Assembly: GCA_019247245.1 (NCBI GenBank)
Contig: JAFAPF010000382.1
Span: 1-8,416 of the forward strand
Direction: 5' to 3'
Length of the DNA: 8,416 bases
Origin: Rubrobacter sp.
GTDB lineage: Bacteria > Actinomycetota > Rubrobacteria > Rubrobacterales > Rubrobacteraceae
In this document: piece after piece, positions 1 to 5,652 of the stretch
Layout: every line of letters starts with the position of its first letter
How positions within the stretch are numbered: position 1 is the stretch's first letter
Position numbers and translations under genes: made by a program
Notes under the pieces: model-generated
What the model saw: only the letters and a program-made list of their open reading frames with translations
Database searches by the model: none
Told to the model about the DNA's origin: nothing

Positions 1-93
1 TTCCGCTACAACAATCGTGCTGATGAGCGCGGGCTGTTTGCGGCTATCCTCGATCGGATTGAGAAGGCTTCTCCTGAGACTCCTTCTTCTTAG
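1..93 (+). CDS. C-terminal fragment of a probable IS1595/ISXO2-like transposase
   Basis: The frame is open from base 1 and ends at TAG 91-93, giving 30 residues that begin FRYNNRADERGLFAAILDRI. The FRYNNR-x-ERxLF pattern matches what I remember of the C-terminal end of the DDE transposases of the IS1595 (ISXO2-like) family, where a final W/F-R-[FY]-N-x-R motif is followed by a short helix. The gene start and catalytic residues lie outside the window, so completeness cannot be judged. Its last 50 bases overlap, tail to tail, the small minus-strand gene at 44-217. It could also be the tail of an unrelated protein, because only 30 residues are visible. Confidence 0.5.
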   Translation, partial: FRYNNRADERGLFAAILDRIEKASPETPSS

Positions 94-217
94 TTGCCTT
101 GTCGAGCAACCCAAAGAAATCGTCTTTTGTAGGTAGTGGGATTTCCAGTCCCTTCTCGGTCTTTTGGCTCGGCTTGCCTTCCCTGGCAAGTGAGTGTTGC
201 TTGCGTTTGTCTGCCAT
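44..217 (-). CDS. small basic hypothetical protein (57 aa)
   Basis: This minus-strand frame encodes 57 residues starting MADKRKQHSLAREG. It is highly charged, rich in Lys and Ser, and has no membrane segment or cysteine. The central segment GLEIPLPTKDDFFGLLDKA resembles a recurrent small actinobacterial protein type (roughly 'G-x-EIPVP-x-R-x-DFF-x-x-L-x-K') whose function I do not know. I chose the ATG at 217; an in-frame TTG at 235 would add six residues. No strong ribosome binding site precedes either. It is divergent from the gene at 239 and convergent with the transposase tail. Together with that neighbour it could be cargo of the transposable element, which is inference only. Confidence 0.5.
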   Translation of the reverse strand: MADKRKQHSLAREGKPSQKTEKGLEIPLPTKDDFFGLLDKATKKKESQEKPSQSDRG

Positions 218-238
218 ACTCGATTCATTGTACAACCG

Positions 239-1096
239 TTGAGCGTCAACAATTCCTTACAAGACCCCTTCTTGAAATTGAAGCGGGCGAAAGTGCACTT
301 GGAAGCTCTGTACGACCGGGTCTATGAGTGGCTCCAAGAAGAGCTGTGCGAAGTTGACCCCACGCTCGATGCGCAGACAGGAGAGATAATCGTTTACGCC
401 GAACCCCTCCGGGAGCCACCCACAAGGGAATGGAGCTTGATTATTGGTGACGTTGTCCACAACCTCCGCTCCGCGCTCGACCAACTCATCTGGGGACTCA
501 CCCTTGCCAACGGGAACGTTCCGCCCACCATGATTCCTCTCAGAAACCGGTGGAGGCAAATCAGCTTCCCTATCTACACATTCGACCCTCGCAAGCGATA
601 CCCCTCTGGTAGACGTATCCCTTGGCGATCCAAGCCACCAGATAGCATCTGGGGAGTTCGGCCAGCTCTGCGCACAGAACTCCAAAGGTTGCAACCGTTT
701 AACCACGGGCAGAATGCGCCCAAAGAGCCGCTTGCGGTCTTGAATGAACTCTGGAACATCGACAAGCACCGCTACCTGCCCCTCGCTGTCGGCTACTTCG
801 GCCTCGAGGATGTCGTCTACACATTCCCTAATCCTAGAGTTCCAGAATTCGAGTTCAGCGTCTACCAAAAGCGGGCTCCTGGGCCGTTCGAAGGTCGCAC
901 AGAGATAGGGCGCGCCAGACCTACCGTTAGACGTGGTGCCACTGTGGACGAGATGCACGTGAAGGCCTTGGCGTCCTTCGATGTAGTGTTCGAGAAAGGG
1001 CCTCCAGCCTATGGGAGCCGAGTTATGGAGGTTCTTAATCGCCTCCGTGACACGGTGACGGCGATACTCATCAAGTTCGAGCCCCATCTTCTCTAG
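239..1096 (+). CDS. hypothetical protein with HNLRSALDQL and NIDKHR motifs
   Basis: About 285 residues, predicted soluble. Two motifs identify a widespread but uncharacterised actinobacterial family: GDVVHNLRSALDQLIWGL (residues about 70-87) and LNELWNIDKHRYLPLA (about 168-183). The C-terminal part, with FEKGPPAYG and a closing amphipathic helix near LNRLRDTV, also fits the family. Homologues usually begin close to a 'DPFLKLKRA'-like segment. I therefore prefer the TTG at 239, which gives LSVNNSLQDPFLKLKRA; a GTG at 194 in frame would add 15 residues and overlap the divergent small gene. No clear Shine-Dalgarno precedes either start. A long minus-strand frame runs through the same codons, but the conserved motifs show that this strand is coding. 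The function is unknown. Confidence 0.75.
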   Translation: MSVNNSLQDPFLKLKRAKVHLEALYDRVYEWLQEELCEVDPTLDAQTGEIIVYAEPLREPPTREWSLIIGDVVHNLRSALDQLIWGLTLANGNVPPTMIPLRNRWRQISFPIYTFDPRKRYPSGRRIPWRSKPPDSIWGVRPALRTELQRLQPFNHGQNAPKEPLAVLNELWNIDKHRYLPLAVGYFGLEDVVYTFPNPRVPEFEFSVYQKRAPGPFEGRTEIGRARPTVRRGATVDEMHVKALASFDVVFEKGPPAYGSRVMEVLNRLRDTVTAILIKFEPHLL

Positions 1097-1196
1097 CTTC
1101 TCCCAGTCAGGCTCCTTAGGGGACATTATTCACCCCCTTGCCGAGATTCGATGCATACTGCCTTCGAAGGGATAGATACCAAAAGAAAGGATACAT

Positions 1197-1721
1197 ATGA
1201 AGCTTAGGGGCAAGAAGATCGTGGTACTCGTTGCTGAGGGGTTCGAGGACCTCGAGTACTGGGTGACGGTCATGCGCCTTAGGGAGGAAGAGGCGGAGGT
1301 GATCTTCGCAGGACCTAGCATGGAACTGGTCTCTGGCAAAAATTTCCTCGAGGCCCGACCGGACGTTACGGCAGACGAGATAGATCCTTCGGATGTTGAG
1401 GGGATCGTAATCCCTGGCGGTTGGGCACCGGATAAGCTCCGTCGTTACCCTCAGATCACGAACCTCGTCAAGGTGGTCCACGAGAGAGGACAGACGGTAG
1501 GCCTCATCTGTCATGGCGGGCTCGTGGCCATCTCTGCCAGCATCGTTGATGGTGCCCGCGCGACGGGCTCTCCCGGGATCAGGGACGATCTCGTCAATGC
1601 CGGAGCAACGTAGGTGGGCAAGCCCGCGTTCCCGGGAGGGCAACCTGGTCTGAGGCCGCGGCCAGTTCCCGACATTCCCGCCTTCTGCCGCGAACAGGTC
1701 GCGGCGCTGGCCGAACAGTAG
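1197..1721 (+). pseudogene. decayed DJ-1/PfpI-family protein (type 1 glutamine amidotransferase-like)
   Basis: The intact part reads 138 residues from ATG 1197, which has a good ribosome binding site (AGAAAGG, 1184-1190). It shows the PfpI fold landmarks: FEDLE (Glu17), the glycine-rich IPGGWAPDKLR (72-82), and the nucleophile elbow ICHGG with Cys105 and His106. The family continues NAG-x-x-W-V-D..., but here TAG at 1611-1613 sits where Trp is expected, consistent with TGG to TAG. Beyond it the rest of the family is still readable: an EGNLV segment one frame over, a second stop TGA at 1651-1653, a GRGP segment, then back in the first frame VPDIPAFCREQVAALAEQ ending at TAG 1719-1721. This needs about one extra G near 1634-1636 and one lost C near 1660-1664. 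The restored length of 174 codons is normal for PfpI. The truncated product lacks the last strands and helix, so activity is doubtful. Confidence 0.85.
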
Positions 1722-1841
1722 GGTAATGCTCGACGCATCAGTTGACACACCAGTCTTGTGCCTACCGGTCCTGGATAAGCACGCCGTGGCGAAGCTACCG
1801 ACTACGTGTGGGTGATGACGAAGGCTTGGTATCATAGAGGT

Positions 1842-2324
1842 ATGGTGAAGAGCGTCGGTATCGTACTGGCCGGTATCCTCCTAGCGATTGGGACCGGAAC
1901 ACTGGTGGTCTTGGGCATTGCGGCTCCAGTTTTCACGCGTTTTCTCGGACCGGAGCTCGTCTCAACAGCCCTCTCGACGGTAGTCATGGTCTTCGCGGCA
2001 GCCTTTGCCTTCTATTTTGGTGGCATGTTTGCTTCGTATAAGGCCACTTCACATCGTCGGCTTCATGGCGTGATGGTCGGCGTAGCGTCCTTTGCGGTCT
2101 CGCCCCTCCTCAACGTCGCTGCCTCCATCGTTTCCAGAGGAAACGACCCATTGGCCAACCTACGCACTCCTGGAGCTTCGCTATTCACGGGGGTGCTCTT
2201 CGTTACGATTCTCGCGGCCTCCTACGTAGGTGCGCGCCGGGGCGAGGCGCTCTATGCTTACAACCAGACCTTTACTCTCAAGGAGAAACACCGGAAGACC
2301 GGTAACCGTCCGGATGGAGAGTAA
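1842..2324 (+). CDS. four-helix integral membrane protein, unknown function
   Basis: 160 residues from ATG 1842, with four hydrophobic segments at about residues 4-31, 39-66, 75-98 and 111-131. A basic Lys/Arg-rich, probably cytoplasmic tail follows (ARRGEALYAY... to HRKTGNRPDGE). The second segment ends FYFGGMFASY and the fourth ASYVGARRG. Gly-rich helices of this kind are typical of small uncharacterised actinobacterial membrane proteins (pattern GGYxAGR...GYLGGRxGE). AGAGG at 1836-1840 is only one base from ATG 1842, so GTG 1845 is also possible. An ATG at 1815 would add nine residues and a GTG at 1806 twelve. The gene converges on the coiled-coil gene with only 8 bases between stop codons. 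There is no signal peptide separate from the first helix, and no catalytic motif is visible. Confidence 0.75.
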   Translation: MVKSVGIVLAGILLAIGTGTLVVLGIAAPVFTRFLGPELVSTALSTVVMVFAAAFAFYFGGMFASYKATSHRRLHGVMVGVASFAVSPLLNVAASIVSRGNDPLANLRTPGASLFTGVLFVTILAASYVGARRGEALYAYNQTFTLKEKHRKTGNRPDGE

Positions 2325-2327
2325 AGG

Positions 2328-2341
2328 GCCCGTTAGCGGGC
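2328..2341. terminator. short hairpin between two convergent genes, possible weak bidirectional terminator
   Basis: GCCCG-TTAG-CGGGC forms a perfect five-base-pair GC stem with a four-base loop, placed exactly between the convergent membrane-protein and coiled-coil genes. On the minus strand it is followed by CCCTTTACT and on the plus strand by TTGG, so the T tract is poor in both directions. The TAA stop of the coiled-coil gene (2333-2335) lies in the loop. The position supports a terminator role; the short stem and missing U-run argue against strong activity. Confidence 0.35.
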
Positions 2342-4171
2342 TTGGATGCCCAGCATGAGATGACCTTGGGCATCTATACGTGCATTGGGCTCACAGCTGA
2401 TGTCAGAGGGCCCATCGCCGGCCCCGACCAGGTACACCCGTGGCTCTTTGACGCCCTCGGTAGGATCGGAGACGTAGCGGCGCCAGGTTATATCCCTCCA
2501 GACGAATGTGATGAGGGGCTTGACCGAGGAGCCGGAATCGCTGCTGGAGTCTATACGTACCTTCGGTAATCCCAGGGCCTTCGAGATGGAGGACACGGTA
2601 CGCGTGTGCTCGCTCGCGTTGAACAAGGAGATGCCTGCTCGGAGGCGCTGCTCGGGATCTGTAGTCCTTCTTAGGCCCTCCCGGACCTTTTGCAGCTCAT
2701 CAGAAAGCGACCGGCTCTCCTCAATGGCCTTCTGGAGCCGCGACCTTAGATCTGCAGCCCACTCCTCGGCTGAGCAGCGTGCCACCTCTGACTCCTCAAG
2801 ACGTTTCTCGAGATCCTCGATCCTCTGTTGCGCCTGTTCATTATCTTGCTGCCGATCTTCGTTACGTAACCTGGCTATTTCGAGGCCCTCTCGCAGCTCG
2901 GCCTCCACAACTCCCGACTCCTCCAGGGCATCTTGAAGCTCTGCGATACGGTCCTTAAGACGCTCCTTCTCCACCTTTCCTTCCGCGAGCTTCCGTTCCA
3001 ATTCCTCCTCGATGGCCTTTTTGTGCATGACCTTCTCGCGCTCCAGCTCCGTCAACCGCTCTTCGTAGAGGCGAACCTTGGATTCCTCTCGTACCTGGAG
3101 GTTTTCGATGCGTTCCCTAAGGGCCACGACCTCATGTTTGTGGCGCTGTTTGAAGCTTGCAACCTCCGACGTGCGCCGCCTTTCTTCGTCAGCCACGCGG
3201 TCCTTCAGATCCTGCTGAACCTTCGCGAGTTCCCTGGCGTGCTGCTCCCGTAGGGTGTTGTTATCTGACTCGCTCTGGGCCTTCAAGGCTGCGATGCGGC
3301 GCTCCGCCTCCTCTTTCTCCTCCACAAGGCGTATTGCCTCTGTTCGCTTGAGCTCGCGTTCGTCGGTGAGGTGTTTGATCTCCTTGAGATCCTTGGCGCG
3401 TTGCTCCTCGGCTGCGGCGATGGTCGACTCCAGTTCGAGTCGCAACTCCTTAACCTCAGCTTCGTGGCGCTCGGTTGCCGACTTCAGCTCTTTTTGGAGC
3501 GCGAACTCCCGGCTTGCCGCCGCGCTTCTCAGGCCCTCGAGCTTCGCCACGTGGCGTTCCCGCTCTGCGCGTCGTTCCTCCTCTTGCCTTCGCTCAAGCT
3601 CCTCTCGGACCTTGTTCTCGATCCCTATGTTTAGCTCCTCGTTGTTCCTGCGCAGAGCCTCAGCCTCGTCTTGATGCTCCTTCTTCAACGTTTCGATCTC
3701 GCTGATGTAGCTTCTACGGAGCTTTTCGACCTCGGTTTTATGGCTCTCTTCGAGGTCTCGGTAGCCGTCCCGGAGCTTCTCCTCCCAGTGTTGGGCTGCC
3801 CGTTTGAGGTTTTCGATCTCAGCCTTGTGGCGCTCCTCTAGTACCGCTCGCTCCTTGCGGAACTCCTCCCTTAGCGCGATGATCTTCCCTTCAGACTCGA
3901 CAGCTGTGGCATCAGCACGGCGCTTGAGTTCAGCCGGGAGGACCTGTGCTTCTTGCTCAGATCCAGCCCGCGAGCGCTTGCCCTCCTCCAGATCCTGGAG
4001 AGTTTGGCCCTTTGTCACCATATCCTTCTGGGCTGATTGCAAGGCCTCACCGGCTCGTTGGAGGTCCCGACGCAGGTTCATTACCTCGCCCTCCAGACTC
4101 TCGATGAGGGCGTCCGCAGCCTTCATCTGGTCCTCTAACTCTCGTATCGGGTCCCTGTACTCCTCGTTCAT
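2333..4171 (-). CDS. long coiled-coil protein with conserved C-terminal globular domain (612 aa)
   Basis: Residues 1 to about 500 are almost pure charged coiled coil (Glu/Lys/Arg/Leu heptads, very few prolines), with no membrane segment or signal peptide, so a cytoplasmic rod is likely. A loosely repeated unit [E/Q]-x-H-x-x-E-[IVLA]-x-x-[LV]-[RKQ] occurs around His115, 144, 166, 207, 236, 311 and 344. Residues about 505-612 form a different, globular region. It begins EQRLRAGISLFNASEHTRTV and then SISKALGLPKVRI, which looks like a small helix-turn-helix. It continues with ITFVWRDITWRRYVSDPTEG and ends NARIDAQGHLMLGIQAR. I recall similar C-terminal regions in Rubrobacter proteins of unknown function. 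The ATG at 4171 has no obvious ribosome binding site upstream, although a candidate sigma-B-type promoter lies at 4208-4233. A scaffold or filament role is possible; SMC-like ATPase motifs are absent. Confidence 0.85.
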   Translation of the reverse strand: MNEEYRDPIRELEDQMKAADALIESLEGEVMNLRRDLQRAGEALQSAQKDMVTKGQTLQDLEEGKRSRAGSEQEAQVLPAELKRRADATAVESEGKIIALREEFRKERAVLEERHKAEIENLKRAAQHWEEKLRDGYRDLEESHKTEVEKLRRSYISEIETLKKEHQDEAEALRRNNEELNIGIENKVREELERRQEEERRAERERHVAKLEGLRSAAASREFALQKELKSATERHEAEVKELRLELESTIAAAEEQRAKDLKEIKHLTDERELKRTEAIRLVEEKEEAERRIAALKAQSESDNNTLREQHARELAKVQQDLKDRVADEERRRTSEVASFKQRHKHEVVALRERIENLQVREESKVRLYEERLTELEREKVMHKKAIEEELERKLAEGKVEKERLKDRIAELQDALEESGVVEAELREGLEIARLRNEDRQQDNEQAQQRIEDLEKRLEESEVARCSAEEWAADLRSRLQKAIEESRSLSDELQKVREGLRRTTDPEQRLRAGISLFNASEHTRTVSSISKALGLPKVRIDSSSDSGSSVKPLITFVWRDITWRRYVSDPTEGVKEPRVYLVGAGDGPSDISCEPNARIDAQGHLMLGIQAR

Positions 4172-4207
4172 AACGATGCGTTCGCCACGTTTTGGCTACT
4201 TATAAAT

Positions 4208-4233
4208 CTACCCTGTTTACGCCTTAGATGCAC
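4208..4233 (-). promoter_or_regulatory. candidate sigma-B-type promoter of the coiled-coil gene
   Basis: Read on the minus strand, GTGCAT (4233-4228), a 14-base spacer and GGGTAG (4213-4208) resemble the group 3 (sigma-B/F) consensus GTTTAA-N12-15-GGGTAT. The -10 is preceded by AAACA, giving the same AAACAGGGTAG as in the divergent promoter at 4339-4365. A start point near 4201 would give a leader of about 30 bases. The -35 match is moderate. A second minus-strand GGGTAT with CTTTAC 13 bases upstream lies at 4247-4271. Confidence 0.45.
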
Positions 4234-4241
4234 CTGCAACT

Positions 4242-4265
4242 AGGGTATACCCTCAACGGTCGTTG
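4242..4265. promoter_or_regulatory. two adjoining palindromes, candidate operator
   Basis: AGGGTATACCCT (4242-4253) is a perfect 12-base palindrome. It is followed directly by CAACG-GT-CGTTG (4254-4265), whose five-base arms match perfectly. They lie between the two divergent candidate promoters. The first palindrome also contains GGGTAT on both strands, so it could itself be a -10 element. No matching regulator family is recognised. Confidence 0.35.
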
Positions 4266-4338
4266 GTAAAGTGTTGTTGCCGTTTTGCTGCTCTTCTGGG
4301 TGCAGATACTTGTTCTCCTCGCGAAACTCGTCTTTTGC

Positions 4339-4365
4339 GTTTCGACTCACGACAAAACAGGGTAG
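4339..4365 (+). promoter_or_regulatory. candidate sigma-B-type promoter of the 95-residue protein gene
   Basis: GTTTCG (4339-4344), a 15-base spacer and GGGTAG (4360-4365) match the sigma-B/F type GTTTAA-N12-15-GGGTAT well. The predicted start point near 4372 gives a leader of about 36 bases before the ATG at 4408, which has a strong ribosome binding site. A CGAAAC at 4322-4327 forms a six-base inverted match with GTTTCG of the -35. Confidence 0.55.
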
Positions 4366-4407
4366 TAGGTGTTTGTATGTATCAGCTGCCATACCAGGAG
4401 GTACCGT

Positions 4408-4695
4408 ATGGCCGATTCAACCGCGGCCCTGAGGGATATACTCGAAAGGAACATATCCGCCGTCGACGACGAAACTGGCGGTTACCACCTCAACCACGTG
4501 ACCATTGACCTCGACGTATCAGAGGTCGGCGCTCTGGATGAAAACCTGGAAGGCCTGCCGATAAGCGTCAAAGATCACTTTGAGGTTCGGGAGCATCCGC
4601 AGTCAGGCACCCGCTGGGTTTTCAGAGCAAGTTCCGTCCAGGCGGACGTTGCAGACGGCGGGCTCCCGCTGTCCGCTCCTCCTCCCCCCGCTTGA
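4408..4695 (+). CDS. small acidic hypothetical protein (95 aa)
   Basis: ATG 4408 is preceded by a near-perfect ribosome binding site, CAGGAGGT at 4395-4402, five bases away. This decides the start against the upstream in-frame ATG at 4369. The 95-residue product is acidic and soluble, with no cysteine or membrane helix. It has an N-terminal helix (ALRDILERNISAV), a central beta-like part (YHLNHVTIDLDVSEV, then FEVREHPQSGTRWVFRA) and a Pro-rich end (APPPPA). I do not recognise the family and assign no function. It stands alone between the divergent coiled-coil gene and the DUF2267 operon. Its promoter resembles those of both neighbours, which suggests co-regulation under stress. Confidence 0.75.
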   Translation: MADSTAALRDILERNISAVDDETGGYHLNHVTIDLDVSEVGALDENLEGLPISVKDHFEVREHPQSGTRWVFRASSVQADVADGGLPLSAPPPPA

Positions 4696-4770
4696 AAAAG
4701 TAGCCAGAGGTGAGCTTTGAGGATCTGCTTCGCTGCGAGAATACTTAGCTTCGAGCGGCGGCTTGCAACT

Positions 4771-4796
4771 GTTTATACGGCTTCTGATGCGGGTAA
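4771..4796 (+). promoter_or_regulatory. candidate sigma-B-type promoter of the DUF2267 gene
   Basis: GTTTAT (4771-4776), a 14-base spacer and GGGTAA (4791-4796) match the sigma-B/F consensus at nearly every position. This is the best match in the window. A start point near 4804 gives a leader of about 50 bases to the GTG at 4853. The stretch 4697-4770 upstream shows no coding or other signal. Confidence 0.6.
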
Positions 4797-4852
4797 CCTC
4801 ATGCCGACAACGCTACGGATGCATATAGCTCGTTAGTAGTCGGGAGGAGAAA

Positions 4853-5257
4853 GTGAAGTACGACGAGTTCATCAAAGTAGTCCAGGACCGCGGTCACATG
4901 GATTCGCGCGAAGAGGCGGAAAAGGCCACCCGTGCTACCTTAGAGGCCCTCGCCGAACGTCTGGCGGGGGGTGAGCCTCATGACCTCGCTTCCCAGTTGC
5001 CGCCAGAGCTAGCTCAACACCTTCGGTATGAAGGGGAAGAGACCAGCAATCCTTTCTCTCTGGACGAGTTCTTCGAGCGAGTTAACGAAAAGGACGAGGA
5101 CGTAGATCTCCCTAAGGCCGCCTACCATGCCCGGGTGGTGATAGGTGTATTGCAAGATGCGGTGACCGGAGGCGAGATCGCGCATATACGCTCGCAGTTG
5201 CCAGAGGAGTACAGTCCTCTCTTCGAGGCTGGAAGCCAAGGAAAGATGTCTACCTGA
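4853..5257 (+). CDS. DUF2267 domain protein (134 aa)
   Basis: The product is a soluble all-helical protein with the two-fold internal repeat of the DUF2267 family. Residues about 6-58 (FIKVVQDRG...ATLEALAERLAGGEPHDLASQLPPELAQHL) correspond to about 72-124 (FFERVNEKD...VIGVLQDAVTGGEIAHIRSQLPEEYSPLF). The paired GGE-x-x-x-[LI]-x-SQLP-[PE]-E motifs are diagnostic. The start is GTG 4853, with GGGAGGAG at 4842-4849 as ribosome binding site. The molecular function of DUF2267 is unknown, although such genes often occur near general-stress genes. The sigma-B-type promoter upstream agrees with that. The broken gene at 5289 follows after 31 bases and was probably its operon partner. Confidence 0.88.
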   Translation: MKYDEFIKVVQDRGHMDSREEAEKATRATLEALAERLAGGEPHDLASQLPPELAQHLRYEGEETSNPFSLDEFFERVNEKDEDVDLPKAAYHARVVIGVLQDAVTGGEIAHIRSQLPEEYSPLFEAGSQGKMST

Positions 5258-5288
5258 GTAAGACGGCAAAGGGGAGTAGGAATAGAGA

Positions 5289-5626
5289 ATGGATCCTGGC
5301 GAACGTACCACCGGTACCTACGATGAGCACTGCAATCTCAAAAGCGTCCTCTACCACGCCTTACACGGTACTGAGATTGAATACGTACATCGTTGAACGC
5401 GGAGACGGCCAGTGACCAGCGGCTCGCTACCTTACTCCGAGAGGCAGGGAGGACGTAGGCGCAGCTGGCTGAGCAGACGAAAGAGATGCTGGGCTTCGAT
5501 GTTATCCCAACCGTCTCGTCTGAGGAGGTTGTCCCACTTGACACCCTCGCTCCGCCGACTGGTGAGCAGAAGCCGAGGACGGGAGGCGTTCTACCGAATC
5601 CGAGCGAAGCCCCGCCGCTGGACTAG
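5289..5626 (+). pseudogene. broken YDEHxNLxSVLYHALxGxE-type small protein
   Basis: ATG 5289 opens MDPGERTTGTYDEHCNLKSV, then LYHALHGTEIEYVHR, and stops at TGA 5394-5396. The YDEHYNLxSVLYHALQGAE motif marks a conserved small bacterial protein with a helical, perhaps ferritin-like, core; I recall it in actinobacteria and cyanobacteria but know no function. The rest of the family pattern continues one frame over: NAETASDQRLATLLREA, TAG at 5456-5458, AQLAEQTKEMLG, then a Pro-rich tail ending LPNPSEAPPLD at TAG 5624-5626. Adding one base near 5393 restores the expected spacing between the motifs. At least one frameshift and one nonsense codon, or a compensating indel pair around 5448-5460, are needed. 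It sits 31 bases after the DUF2267 gene, probably in the same transcript. Confidence 0.75.
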
Positions 5627-5652
5627 CCTGGATCCCCTCGCAAACTTCTGCC

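Larger units (their letters stand above)
4208..4365. repeat. exact 11-bp inverted repeat in the divergent intergenic region
   Basis: CTACCCTGTTT at 4208-4218 and AAACAGGGTAG at 4355-4365 are exact reverse complements. They are placed nearly symmetrically: 36 bases from the minus-strand ATG at 4171 and 42 bases from the plus-strand ATG at 4408. Each copy includes the GGGTAG of a candidate promoter, so both divergent genes carry the same oriented element. A shared sigma factor or regulator explains this better than a structural repeat. Confidence 0.6.

Noticed and set aside
257..1126. Minus-strand frame of 289 codons as a gene
   Set aside because: It is read in the same triplets as the plus-strand gene, and the conserved HNLRSALDQL and NIDKHR motifs are on the plus strand. 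The good ribosome binding site is kept as a finding only.
1742..1770. TTGACA at 1742 as a sigma-70 promoter for the membrane protein
   Set aside because: No acceptable -10 hexamer lies at 16-18 bases spacing.
1726..1815. 29-codon frame MLDASVDTPVLCLPVLDKHA between the PfpI pseudogene and the membrane protein
   Set aside because: It has no proper ribosome binding site spacing and no recognisable pattern; frames this short are expected by chance.
1116..1835. Minus-strand frame of 239 codons across the PfpI pseudogene
   Set aside because: It is antisense to recognisable PfpI sequence, has Arg/His/Ser-rich composition and shows no motif.
2342..4205. Several plus-strand frames of 64-142 codons opposite the coiled-coil gene
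   Set aside because: They are Ser/Arg/Leu-rich mirror images of Glu/Lys coiled-coil codons with no ribosome binding sites, which is typical antisense shadowing.
4369..4407. Upstream ATG extension (MFVCISCHTRRYR) of the 95-residue gene
   Set aside because: The near-perfect ribosome binding site at 4395-4402 points to ATG 4408; the extension would lie in the leader.
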